This document shows positions 34,589 through 61,765 of a stretch of 64,000 nucleotides of DNA, piece by piece. This stretch comes from Scylla paramamosain (taxonomy: Eukaryota > Arthropoda > Malacostraca > Decapoda > Portunidae), in contig NC_087151.1 of the NCBI RefSeq assembly GCF_035594125.1, positions 23,171,079 to 23,235,078 on the forward strand, written 5' to 3'. Every line of letters starts with the position of its first letter. The first letter of the stretch is position 1. Position numbers and translations under genes: made by a program. The notes beneath the pieces were generated by a model. That model was not told where the DNA came from. It made no database searches and was given only the letters and a program-made list of their open reading frames with translations.

Positions 34589-37500
34589 CTATACCCATAT
34601 AGGATGAATTCCATGTTTTAAAGCTTTTTTTATGTCTAAGACTGAAAAACACTCAAAAGACTTGTTTTTGCAATGTCGCATCGTTTTCCCATAGAGGAGG
34701 TTTTACATGCATTTTGGCGTTTTTGTGCCTAATAATGTGAAAAACATTTAAAATTCACGTTTTTGGTAATGCTCTGTTTCTCCATGTAGAGAGCTATTCA
34801 TACGTTTTAGCGTTTTGATTCCTAAGTTCAAAAACACTCACAGTACATGTTTCTCGTAATGTCTTTTTGTTTCTCCATACAGGGTACCTTCCATGCATTT
34901 CGACGTTTTTCTACATACGAAAATCCGAAACACTCAAAATATTTATTTGAGTAATGTTTTTTTTTTTTTAGTTTTTCTATAAAAGGTGTTTTGCATGCAT
35001 TTTAGTGTTTTGGTACATAAACAGCTCAAAAACACTGAAAAGGGACGTTTTTGGTAATGTTGTTTTGTTTTCCCACATAGGATGCTTTTCATGCTTTTTA
35101 GTGTTTTGGTGCCTAGTACACTCATAAACACGAAAAAGACACGTTCCTTGAAATCTCGTTTCCTCTGCACACATAAGGTGTTTTGGCATCTATCATTGCG
35201 AATTCAAACAAAATACAAGTTTCTGGTAATGTTTTTTTTTTTTTTTCTCCATATAGAGAGCTATTCATGAGTTTTAGGGGTTTGGTAATAAAAAAAGCTC
35301 GAAAACGCTTATAATAGACTTTTCTTGTAATGTGTTTTCGTTTACTCATATAGGGTATTTTGCATGCATTTTCGCGTTATTTTCTTTTTTTTTTTTTTTT
35401 TGCGTTTTGGTGCCTAACATGCATAAAAACACGCAAAAGATATGTATCTTAGAATATCGTTTCGTTTCCCCCTATAAGTATCTTCCATACATTTTTCTAT
35501 GTAACATGCTCAAAAACACTAGAAATACACGTTTTTTGTAAAGTTATGCTGTTTTTTCATGAATTTTTTTACATGGTTTACAGCGTTTTGGTACATATCT
35601 AAATTAGAAACATTAAAAAGAGACGTTTTCGGTAATATTGTTTTCTCTTACCATATACGATGCTTTCCATGATTTTTTTTTTCGTTTTGGTGCCTAGAAC
35701 GCTCATAAAACCCTCCAAAGACACGTTTCTGAAAATCTCGTTTCCTTTTCCCATACTGGATCCTTTGTATGCATTTTAGGGTCTTGATACCCGTGAAATA
35801 TACTCAAAATGCACGTATTTGGTCATGGTATTGTGTTTTTCCATATAGAATGCTATCAGTTTCATTGTTTGCATACCTATTAGCTCAAAAACACCCATAA
35901 TACACGTTTGTCGTAATGTCTTTTCGTTTCCTCTTACAAGGTATTTTGGATGCATTTTGGAGTTTTGTACGTAACAAGCTGAAACACACGCAAAAATATT
36001 TGTTTTTGGTATTGTTACTCCGTTTCTCCATAAAGTGTGTTTTTGCATTCAAAAGACACTTTTTTGTAAAGATGTTTGTTACTTCATTTCGTCGGCTTTG
36101 CAAGCATTTTGGGGTTTTGATACCTAATAATGGGAAAACACTCAAGATACACGTTTTTGGTAATGTTATTGTTTCTCGATATAAAGTGCTATTGAAGCGT
36201 TTTACCATTTTGATAACTAAGAAGCTCAAAACTCTCAGAATACACGTTTCTTGTTCTCGTTTCACCATATAGAGTGGTTTTCATGCATTTTGTAATTTTT
36301 GCACGTAGCAAGCTCAAAACATTGAAAATATTTGTATTTGGTAAAGTTATAATGTTTCTCCATAAAAAGTTTTGCATGCTTTTCAGCGTTTTGGTACATA
36401 AGTAGGTTAGAATATTGTTTTGTTTTCCCATATGGGGTGCTTTTCATTTATTTATTTATTTGTTTATTTATTTTTACATCGTTTAGATGCCTACCAGGCT
36501 TATTAAAACTCAAAATACACGTTTCTGGAAATTCCTTTCCCTTTCCTCATATGGGGTGCTTTGCATGCATTTTAGTTTTTTGGTATTTGACAATGTGAAA
36601 TACACTCAAAGTTTACGTTTTTTGGTAATGCTCTTTTGTTTCTCTATATAGAGATTCATGCGTTTTAGCGTTTTAGTAACTAAGATCAAAAAAACGTTTT
36701 TTGTAAAGTTATTCTGCTTCTCCATATAGAGTTTTGATCGTTATCGTTTTGGTACCTACGAAGCTCAAAAACAATTATAATACATATTTCAACTAATGTC
36801 TTTTCGTTTCCCCATAGTTGGTAATTTCCGTGCATTTTTTTTTTTTACGTAACAAGCACAAAAACCCTCGAAACCTTGTTTTTCGTTATTTTATTCCATT
36901 TTTGCATTAAGGGTGTTTTGCACGCGTTTTTACGTTTTTCCGTAAGTAGCTCAAAAACATTAAAAAAACGAAACAATTTTGAATTTTTTTTTTTTTTATG
37001 CACATTGCTTACCATATTTTTTAGCGTTTTGGTGCCAGTACGCTCATAAACACACAAAAGAAGTTTTTTTTTTTTTTTGTAAATCTCGTTTCCTTACTCC
37101 ATATAGGGTGCTTTTCCCTGATTTTGGCTCTTTGTTTCCTAACAATGTGAGATAGACTAAAAAACACACGTTTTTGGTAATGTTTTTTTCTGATTCTCCA
37201 TACAGAGTTTTCGAGTTATAGTTTCTAAAAAGCTTAAAACGTCTCAAAATGTTTATTTTTTGCAATGTTATTGTGTTTCTCCATATTTTTTTTTTTTTTT
37301 TTGCCTGCGTTTTAGTGTTTTGGGACGTAAGCAGCTGAAAAATACTTAAAATACACGTTTTTAGTAATATTGTTTTCTTTTCCCATATAGGATGGTTTTG
37401 ATGCTTTTTAGCGTTTTTGCTGCCCAACACACTCATAATCACTCAAAAAAAACTTTTCTGGAAATATATATTTTTTTCTCCATATAGCTTGTTTTTCATG

Positions 37501-38947
37501 CATTTTTGCGTTATATTACCAAAGAATATGAAACAATTTCAAAATACACGTTATTGGTGATTTTTTTTGCTCCATATAAGAGTGTTATTTATACGTTTTA
37601 GGGTTTCGGTTCCTAGGAAGCCCAAAAATACTCATATATACATGTTTCTTGTAATGTTTTCTCATTTCCCCATTCAGGGTACTTTGCAGACATTTTGGCG
37701 TTCTTGTACGTAAAAAGCTCAAAAACACTAAATATGCTTGTTTTTGGTAATGTTATTCTATTTCCTCTACAAAGGGTGTTTTGCATCAGTTTTAGCGTTT
37801 TGGTAAGTAATAAGTTCAAAAACACTGAAAAGACACTTTTCTCGTAATGTTTTGAATTCCCATATGCGGCAATTTCCATGTTTTTTTTTTCTTTTTTTTT
37901 TTAGGGTTTTGATGGCTGCAACGCTGTAAAACAGTCAGAAGACACGTTTCTGGTAATGGTATTTCCTTTATCCATATAGGGAACTTTGTATGCTTTTTTG
38001 TGTATTGATACATAAAAATGTGAAAAACACTCAAAATACACGTTTTTGTTAATGTTCTTCTGTTTTTCGATATGAAGTACATTAATATGTTTTAGCAATA
38101 TAGCACCTAAGGAGCTAAAAAAAAACTCATAATACACGTTTCTAGTATTTTTTTCGTTTCCCATATAGAGTTACTTGCATTCATTTTGGCGTTTTTGTAT
38201 GTAACTAGCTCAAAAATACTCAAAATACACGCTTCTTCTGAAGTTATACTGTTTCTCCATAGAGTTTTTTTTTTTTTTTCTATTTTGTATATATTTTTGA
38301 AAACACTAAAAAGAGACGTTTTTTGTAATACTGTTTTGTTTTCTCAAAGAGTGTACTCTCCATGCTTTTTATCGTGTTGCCTAGCTCGTTCTTAAACACG
38401 TAAAAGACACGTTTGTGGTAATGTCTTTTCGTTTCCTCATATAGGAGGCCATACAAGCATTTTGGCGTTTTGATACCACTAAAGAAAAAAAAAACGCACA
38501 CACACAAAAAATGTTTTTGGTGGTATTCTTTTTCTCGATATAGAGAGCTATTCATGTGTTGTAACTTTTTGGTACCTAAGAAGCTCAAAAAAAACAAAAA
38601 AACACTCGTTATACACGTTTCTTATAATGTCCCTTCGTTTCCCCATATAAGGTTGTTTGCGTGCATTTTGTCGTTTTAGTACCTAATGTGCACAAACACA
38701 CTCACAACAGAAGTTTTTGGTAACTTTGTTCATTTTATTCAAACCACATTCTTTGTATGCATTTTGATGTGTTGGTACCGAGCAATGTGAAAAACACTTA
38801 AAACACAAGTCTTTGGCAATGTTTTTCTCCATATGGAGTGGTTTACACGCATTTTATTGTTTTGTTATGTATGTTTAAATATTAAGTTCAAAAACACCTA
38901 TTATATGTGAACGGTGTTTTACATGCTTTTTAGCATTTTGCTACGTA
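34589..38947 (+). repeat. 97-bp satellite array
   Basis: Plus-strand monomers after LINE-A. A (TTTA)n stretch lies at about 36449-36473. Many homopolymer T runs of 10-20 bases sit at the equivalent place in monomers. No gene. Confidence 0.88.
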
Positions 38948-43535
<4,588 letters not shown>

Positions 43536-44664
43536 CTATGGTGCTTTCTAAGCATTTTAGCGTTTTGTTGCCTAAAACACTAAAAAGACACTTTTCTGGT
43601 AACGTTTCCTTTCCCCATATAAAGTGAAATCACTTTCTATGGGGTATATAGGTATTTTGGCGTTTTGGTACCTAACATTGCGAAAAATACCCAAATACAC
43701 GCTTTTGGTAATGTTGATCAGTTTCTACATATGGATTGTTATTTACGCGTTTTAGGATATTAGTACCTGAGAAGGTCAAAAAACAAAAATACACGTTCCA
43801 GGTAATGTCGTTTTGTTTCACCATATAAACACACATTTTTGGTAATGTTATTCTGTTTCTCCACAATGGATGTTTAGTATGTATTTTAGCGATCTGATAC
43901 ATAAGAAGCTCAAAACCACTCAAAAGGCACGCTTTTCGTAATGTGCTTTTGTATTCCAATATAGAGTGCTTTCCATGCATTATAGCATTTTGATGCCTAA
44001 CGAGCTCATAAACACTCTAAAGAAATGTTTCTTGTAATGTCATTTCATTTCAACATACAGAGTGCTTTAAATGCATTTTGTCCCTTTGGTACCTAACAAT
44101 GTGAAAAAAGAATCATTCAAAATAAGCGTTTTTGATAATGTAGTTTTTTTTCACCATAGAGGGTACTATTAACACATTTTAGAGTTTTGGTAGTTAAATA
44201 GCTCAAAAACACACGTTTCTCGTAATGCCCTTTTGTTTTTCCATAAGGAGTGTTTTGCATCCATTTTGTCGTTTTGATACAAAACAACGTAAAGAATAAA
44301 TAAATAAATAAATAAAAGTTATATTTTTCAATGCTGTTCTTTTCTAGTAAATAGAAAATGCTATTCACGCGTTTTACCGTTTTGGTACCTAAGAAATTCA
44401 GAAACACTTGTAATACAGGTTTCTTGTAATATTGTATCGTTTCCCATACAGTGTGTTTTTCATGCATTTTGCCGTTTTTGTTGTAGGTAAGAATCTCAAA
44501 AAGACCTTTTTGGTAATGTTATTCTGTTTCGCGATAATTTTTTTTTTTTTTTTTTTGGCATTCGATTTAGCGTTTCAGTACGCAAAAATCTCACAAACAC
44601 TGAAAAGACACGTTTTTGGCAGTATTGTTTTGTATTCCAATATAATATAGATTCCATGCTTTTT
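43536..44664 (+). repeat. 97-bp satellite array
   Basis: About eleven + strand monomers, the last + oriented block before the microsatellite cluster. An AAAT run occurs near 44296. Confidence 0.85.
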
Positions 44665-44671
44665 TAATAAC

Positions 44672-44742
<71 letters not shown>

Positions 44743-44743
44743 A

Positions 44744-44776
<33 letters not shown>

Positions 44777-44804
44777 ACAACAGCAATAATAATAATAATT
44801 AAAC

Positions 44805-44867
<63 letters not shown>

Positions 44868-44938
44868 AAGAAGAAGAAGAAGAAGAAGAAGAAGAAGAAG
44901 AAGAAGAAGAAGATGAAGAAGAAGAAAAAAAGAAGAAA
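44665..44938. repeat. (AAT)n/(ATT)n and (AAG)n compound microsatellite
   Basis: AAT repeats, then ATT repeats (able to pair with the first part), then AAT again, then about 95 bp of AAG from 44839. Long poly-Ser, poly-Tyr, poly-Ile and poly-Leu frames on the - strand come only from this repeat. Confidence 0.96.
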
Positions 44939-45391
<453 letters not shown>

Positions 45392-45407
45392 TCAAAATTC
45401 ACCCTCA

Positions 45408-45558
45408 TTACTGATTATGGGACCTCGAGACACACAGAGTACCGCACACTTCGGGAAAGCACTGCTCGCCACGGGGGCAGGAAGAAGGGTCATTCAAGCC
45501 ACATTCCATGAAATAACGGGCGCAATACATGTCACGATTCAGTGGGGGACAGTTCCTC
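45408..45558 (-). CDS. candidate terminal exon of a cysteine-rich (WAP-like) secreted peptide
   Basis: On the - strand, TTATAACTGGTTGCAG looks like a 3' splice site ending at 45559. The exon then reads RNCPPLNRDMYCARYFMEC and on through CGLNDPSSC and CPRGEQCFPEVCGTLC to a TAA at 45408. The spacing C-P-P...C...C-x2-x-D-x3-C-x4-C-x-x3-C-x3-C follows the four-disulfide core (WAP) pattern, except that the usual CC pair is CF. WAP proteins in crustaceans include crustin antimicrobial peptides and protease inhibitors. The base composition is more balanced than its surroundings. Upstream exons and a signal peptide are not visible here. It could be a pseudo-exon. Confidence 0.4.
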
Positions 45559-45626
45559 CTGCAACCAGTTATAAGTAACAGTCGTTTGTCGTTATGATTA
45601 ATTGTCATGTTCTAGCATGCTTGTTA

Positions 45627-45632
<6 letters not shown>

Positions 45633-45664
<32 letters not shown>
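45633..45664. repeat. (TTA)n microsatellite
   Basis: About 32 bp of TTA repeats between the candidate exon and the TG tract. Confidence 0.85.
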
Positions 45665-45747
45665 GTTGTAATAACGATAATAATAATTCTAAATTACAAT
45701 TTTAGTGTAGTACCTTATCGGCATTATTATTGGCATTATCATCATTA

Positions 45748-45848
<101 letters not shown>

Positions 45849-46045
45849 ATTTGGTACGGAAGATTTAATAATCGTTTCAAGAATCTTCAATTCAATCGTT
45901 GCAAGAATTGTGTTGTGTTTGCAGTTTTTTTTTCTTTTTACTCATGTTGTTATTGTCATTTTAATTTTTTTTTTGTTTTCTTCGTTAACTATGTTTTATC
46001 ATTGATGATGACAATGTAGTTGTTAATGATGACGTTCTTTGTTGA

Positions 46046-46089
46046 TACTATTATTGTTGTTGTTGTTGTTGTTGTTGTTGTTATTGTTT

Positions 46090-46132
<43 letters not shown>

Positions 46133-46180
46133 CGTCGTCGTTGTTGTTGTTTTTGTTGTTGATGTCGTTGATGTTGTTTT
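46046..46180. repeat. (GTT)n microsatellite
   Basis: Mostly GTT with GTC and TTT variants, followed by T-rich DNA to about 46204, where LINE-A begins. Confidence 0.92.
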
Positions 46181-46204
46181 TTTCTTTTTTTTTCTTTTTT
46201 TTTT

Positions 46205-55230
<9,026 letters not shown>

Positions 55231-57708
55231 ATACTCACAGATACTCACAGATACTCACAGAAGACTTCCTGGAAGAGGCTTACGCCTGTGACTCCAGATC
55301 TACATGTTCACCTTGTAGTAGCGTTCGGTGGATTTTTGCCTTATAGTTATATTTTAGTTCTTGATTAATCCAAAATTTATCAAGTCTGCCCTCAAATTGC
55401 TTAATTGATTTTGCTCCAACCATCCATTCTGACAGCTGATTCCAATTATTAACCACCCTACAAGGGAAAGCATGTTTCCTAACATCCAGTCGTGACCTCT
55501 TTTTGAACAGCTTCAGTGAATTTCCCCTACTGATGTTTTCTTCTCTGAGTGTTAATATGCCTTGACTGCAGATGCTATCATATTTATCTGTAAGTATCTT
55601 GTAGGTCTCTATCATATCTCCCCGTGCTCTTCTGTATGGCAGTGTTGGTAGGTTCAGTTTCTTTAATCTTTCTTCATAACTCAGTCCTTCGAGTCCCGGC
55701 ACCATCCTTGTAGCCCTTCGCTGCACATTCTCGACCATCTCAATGTCTTTCATTAGGTGTGGACTCCATACCTGGTTAGCGTACTCCACATGTGGTCTTA
55801 CCAATGCCACAAACAAAGCCTTAAATATTGTTGTATCCAATGTGACAAAGGTCCTTCTAATTATGCCCACTATTTTGTTGGCTTTGTTCACTTTCTCTGC
55901 CAGGTGATCCACACAACTTAATTTATCATTAAATATTACCCCTACATCCTTCTCAGAAGTAATCTTTTCTAGTTGTTTTTCCATTTTGTAGTCGTGATCT
56001 TCAATACTTGTTCTTCCTATCCTCATATATTTGCACTTATCCGGATGAAAACTTAACAGCCATTTTTCACTCCATGAGTATAGCTCCATAGCATCAGCTT
56101 TAGGCAATCATCTTTTTCTTTTATACACCTGAATATCTTTGTATCGTCAGCATACAGGTAAACTTTGCTGTTATTTAATTTACTTACAGGGAGGTCATTA
56201 ATAAATATGACAAATAACAACGGCCCAAGAACAGATCCCTGTGGCACTCCACTAGTCACTGGCTTCCATCTTGACATTTCTCCCTTTAACACCACTCTTT
56301 GTTGTCTATGTGTTAGAAATGCTGTAATCCATTCCAGGTATTCCATTCCAATTCCATAACTTTTGATTTTACTTAGCAGTCTTCGATGTGCAACTCTGTC
56401 AAAAGCCTTCATGGAATCACAATATATTACATCCACTGCATGTCCCTCATCAATATATTCAGTCCATTTGTCCAAAACCTTTATGAGTTGAAGTACTGTT
56501 GATCGCCCAGAGATAAAGCCATATTGATTATAAACCATGGCTTCTCATATGTGCCATTATCTCCTCCCTCATCATTGTTTCAAAAATTTTACATATAGTA
56601 CTAGTTAAACTAACAGGCCTGTAATTTTCTGGATCATGCTTGGAGCCCTTTTTAAATATAGGTGTAATGTTAGCAATAAGCCAATCTCGCGGGAGCTCCT
56701 TATGTGTAAAGGAGTACTGGTATATTATTTCTAAAGGCACCGACAATAGTTCCGCCGCTTCTTTTATAATCCTGGGATGTATTCCGTCAGGTCCCGGAGA
56801 TTTGTACTTCTTTAGATTTTTAATGATCATTTCAATTTTTTCTTTATTTATTTGCAGGTGATTCAATGATGGTACATTCTTCACCTCACAGTGCGGTACC
56901 TCGCCTTTTGGCTCCATAACAAACACTTTTGAGAATTGCTCTGCTAAAACTTCAACTTTTTCCAGATCATTTTCAGTTCGACCTCCTTCCACAGTGCCCT
57001 TGTACAAATCCGGGATCCTTGATTTGCTTTTTGTCTTAGCTTGCACATATTTCCAAAATAGTTTAGGGTTTTCCTTCACATTCTTTGCTATCTCCCTTTC
57101 TTTTAGCTTCACGGCATCTCGGGTTTCTTTCCTAATTTGATTGTTCAGTCTCCTGTACTAATTCTCTGTCTCCAGATACTCATTTCTAGTGAGCACATTT
57201 AAATTATCTTTCTTTAAGGAATTCATTCTTGTCCACAACCTTTGCTTCCTTTTAATCTTAGACCATAACTTCTTGTTCATTGGCAAATTGTTATTCAACC
57301 TTTTCCTCGATTTATCTAGATTCCCCATTTTTCTTGTGGGTACACTTTTCTCGGTTGCGGCATGCAATTTAGACTTGAATTTGTCCCACATTTCCTCAAT
57401 ATTGGTTGACTCAGAAAGGTATTTGACCCAGTCAATATCAAGTTCCTTTCTTAGTAAGTCATAATCTGCTTTATCATACAAATACATGGTTTTTCTTTCA
57501 TGAGCCACGATCTCCTCCATATTACAAGTAACTTGTATCACAGCATGATCACTTCTCCCCAAAGCATTTCTGATAGTGACCTCTTCAACAATTGATTCTT
57601 CATTTGTGAAAAACAAATCTAGTGTATAACCACCACTTTCGCCCCTTAGTCTGGTAATGTCCTCCACATGTTGAATCAAAAAGCAGTCTCGCACCTTCTC
57701 CACATTGA
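55231..57708 (-). mobile_element. LINE-B, CR1-like retrotransposon, 5'-truncated and inactive
   Basis: Minus strand. From the 5' side: the end of an APE endonuclease (GGYTLDLFFTNEE, RSDHAVIQV; about 57670-57540), a linker rich in Lys, then reverse transcriptase with [71 protein letters not shown] and YADDTKIF. The thumb/C-terminal region holds [30 protein letters not shown] and VQRRATRMV. A TAG at 57158 and frameshifts near 56530 and 56100 break it. The 3' end carries three copies of the 10-bp unit ATACTCACAG (as read on +, 55231-55260), a short tandem tail as seen in CR1/L2-type LINEs. Flanking DNA is satellite. Confidence 0.92.
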
Positions 57709-59035
<1,327 letters not shown>

Positions 59036-61765
59036 TTAATCCAAATCTTGATGTTTTTATGTGCGCATTGACTTAACCTGCTCTCGCGCCCACGCTATCG
59101 AATGTTCAGAGTTTTATACTGTCTGGCTACGACTACAGAGTCACTCTCAAACTAAATTTATCTGTGCTGTATTCCTCTCACCTATCTCCTCTGACAATAA
59201 GAAAATTCTTTGCCTGCTTTATTTTCAAAGTGGAACACATTATTTCTTCCCTTTTACAGAGATCACCATTATTTGAGACTTCAGTGTTAACTCCAGCTTT
59301 GGCTTTCCTCTCACTTCACTGACCATCCTAGTAAAGTAGCCTTAAATTATGCTCCATGACCTAGTGTAATTGGTGCAACATCCTACATGTATTCCTCGCC
59401 GTCCTCGAGATACGCCAGGTATTCTTGACATTTTCATTACCTCTAATCCTTCTGCTTATGCTGTTACCATCTCTTCTCAATTGGGCTCCTCCGATCACAA
59501 TCTCATATATGTATCTTGTCCTGTCGCTCCAATCCTTCTTTTGGATCACCCTAAGCGGAGGTGCCTCTGGCGTTTTGCCTCTGTTAGTTGGAAGGACCTG
59601 AGGAGGTATTTTGCTGAATCCGTGTCAGAGACCCGTATCTGTGTGCCGAGTGCATAACAGAGGAGATAGTGTCTGGCATAGAGGCAGGCATACATTCCTC
59701 ACTCTTTTTCTCGACCTAAACCCTCCAAACCTTTGTTTAACACAGCCTGTTCTCATGCTGTATATAATTAAGAGGTGGCCCACAAAAAAGTACTTAAGCC
59801 TTCCAACACCATAATCTCATGAACTTTATATGTCTGCCCGGAACCATGCCAAGTCTGTTCTCTAAGTAGCCAAAACTTCCTTCATTAAAAGAAGGTGTCA
59901 AAATCTTTCAAGATCTAACTCCCCTCGTGAGTTCTGGCATCTCTTCAAAAACTTCTCCAATAACTTTGCTTCTTTTTTTTATCTCCTTTATTTCAAACAG
60001 ATGGCACAATTGCTATCACATCTATTTCTAAAACTGAACTCTTCGCTCAAACCTGTGCTATCCTGCCTCTCCTCCACCTTCTGACTACTTCTTTCAACCT
60101 ATTAAAATTCTTCGTAATAGAGTTTTCCATGCCCTCGTTGGCCTAAAAACTCGGAAGGCTTATGAACATGATGGGGTCGCTCTTCTTCTACGAAACCGTG
60201 TCTCTGTGCTGGCACCTTGCCTAGTGAAACTCTTTCAACTCTGCCTCTCAATATCTATCTTTCCTTCTTGTTGGAAATTTACCTACATTCAGCCTTTTCC
60301 AAAAAATGGTGGGCATTCTAATCCCTCAAACTACCGTCCTATTGCTTTAATTTCCTACCTATCTAAACTTTTTGAATCTACCTTCAACAGGAAGATTATT
60401 AAACATATATCACTTGACAAACTTCTATCTAATCGCCAGTTTGGGTTCCATCAAGGCCGCCCTACTGGTGATCTGGCTTTCCTTATTGAATCTCGGTCAT
60501 CCTCTTTGAGGGATTTTGGTAAAACTTTTGCTGTTGCCTTATACATATTATTATTTTTTTTTTAATAGAGTCTGGCCTAAAACTTTGATTTCCAAATTAC
60601 CCACCTACAGCTTCTATTCTTCTCTCTGTATCTTCATCACAAGTTTCCTTTCTGACCATTCTATTGCTCCTGTGGTAGACGGTCACTGTTCTTCTAAATC
60701 TATTAACAGAGGTGTTCCTAAGTGTACTGTCCTGTCACCCACTGTCATCCCATTACTCATTAACGATCTTCTAAACCAAACATATTATCCTATCCAATCT
60801 AACGCTGATGATACCACCCTGCATTTTTCCACTTCTTTCTATAGACGTTCAACCCTTCCGGAAGTAAACAGTTCACGCAAGGATGCCTAACTTTCGATCT
60901 CTCTAAAATTTCTGATTAAGTGTTTGCATTAATTGTTTAATGCATTAAAAACGCAATTCTTCCACCAATCAACTCAACACAACTTTCCAGACAAGTATCC
61001 TCTCTTGTATAAAGACAATTAATTGTCAATCTCTTCTACATTGAACATCTTTTTTTTTTTTTTTTATAACCTAACTAGAAACTTCAAAACTCATCTCCAG
61101 CTAAAAACGCTTCTTTGAAGTTAGGTGTTCTGAGACTTCTACGACAATTTTTCTCATCCACCCAGCTGCTAAGCCTACACAAGGTCCTTATCCGTCCATG
61201 CATGGAATATGCTTCACATGTTTGGGGGATTCCACTCATACGGTTATTTTAGACAGAGTGGAATCAAAAGATTTTCGTATCATCAACTCTCATCTAACTG
61301 ACTGGCATCAGCTTCTTTCTCACCGACGCAATGTTAAATCTTTAGCTACCCTCTAACGCTATTTTCATGCTAACTGCTCTTGTGATCCTGCTAACTACAT
61401 GCCTCCCCTCTGCCTGCGGCCTCTCTGAACAAGTCTTTCTTCTTTCTCTCAGCCCTATTCTGTCCACCTCTGTAATGCAAGAGTTAACCAGTATTCTCAA
61501 TCATTAATTCCTTTCTCTGGTAAAGTTTGGAACTCCATGCTTGATTATGTGTTTCCACCTTCCTATAAATTGAATTCCTTATTCACTTATCCTTAGACAC
61601 TTATCATTTAAGACACTTATACATTTTTGACTGCCGCTTCGGAACCTGTTCAGGGACCATTGTCTCAGTGGGTTATTTGTTTATTTGTTTTATTTATTTT
61701 GTATTGATTTTTTTTGTTGGTGGGGGATTTTTGTTGCCCTTGGCCTGTGTCCCTACATAAAAACG
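59036..61765 (+). mobile_element. LINE-A copy, 5'-truncated, inactive
   Basis: Plus strand. It starts within the endonuclease (CSRAHAIECSEFYTVWLRLQ), includes SSDHN (about 59491), an RT start with SNYRPIALISYLSKLFES (about 60330), GVPKCTVLSPTVI where relatives have [11 protein letters not shown], and NADD where relatives have YADD (about 60800). It ends with the 3' CCTTGGCC...CCCTACATAA at about 61757. Frames are interrupted at least six times. The substituted catalytic motif alone would disable it. Confidence 0.9.
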
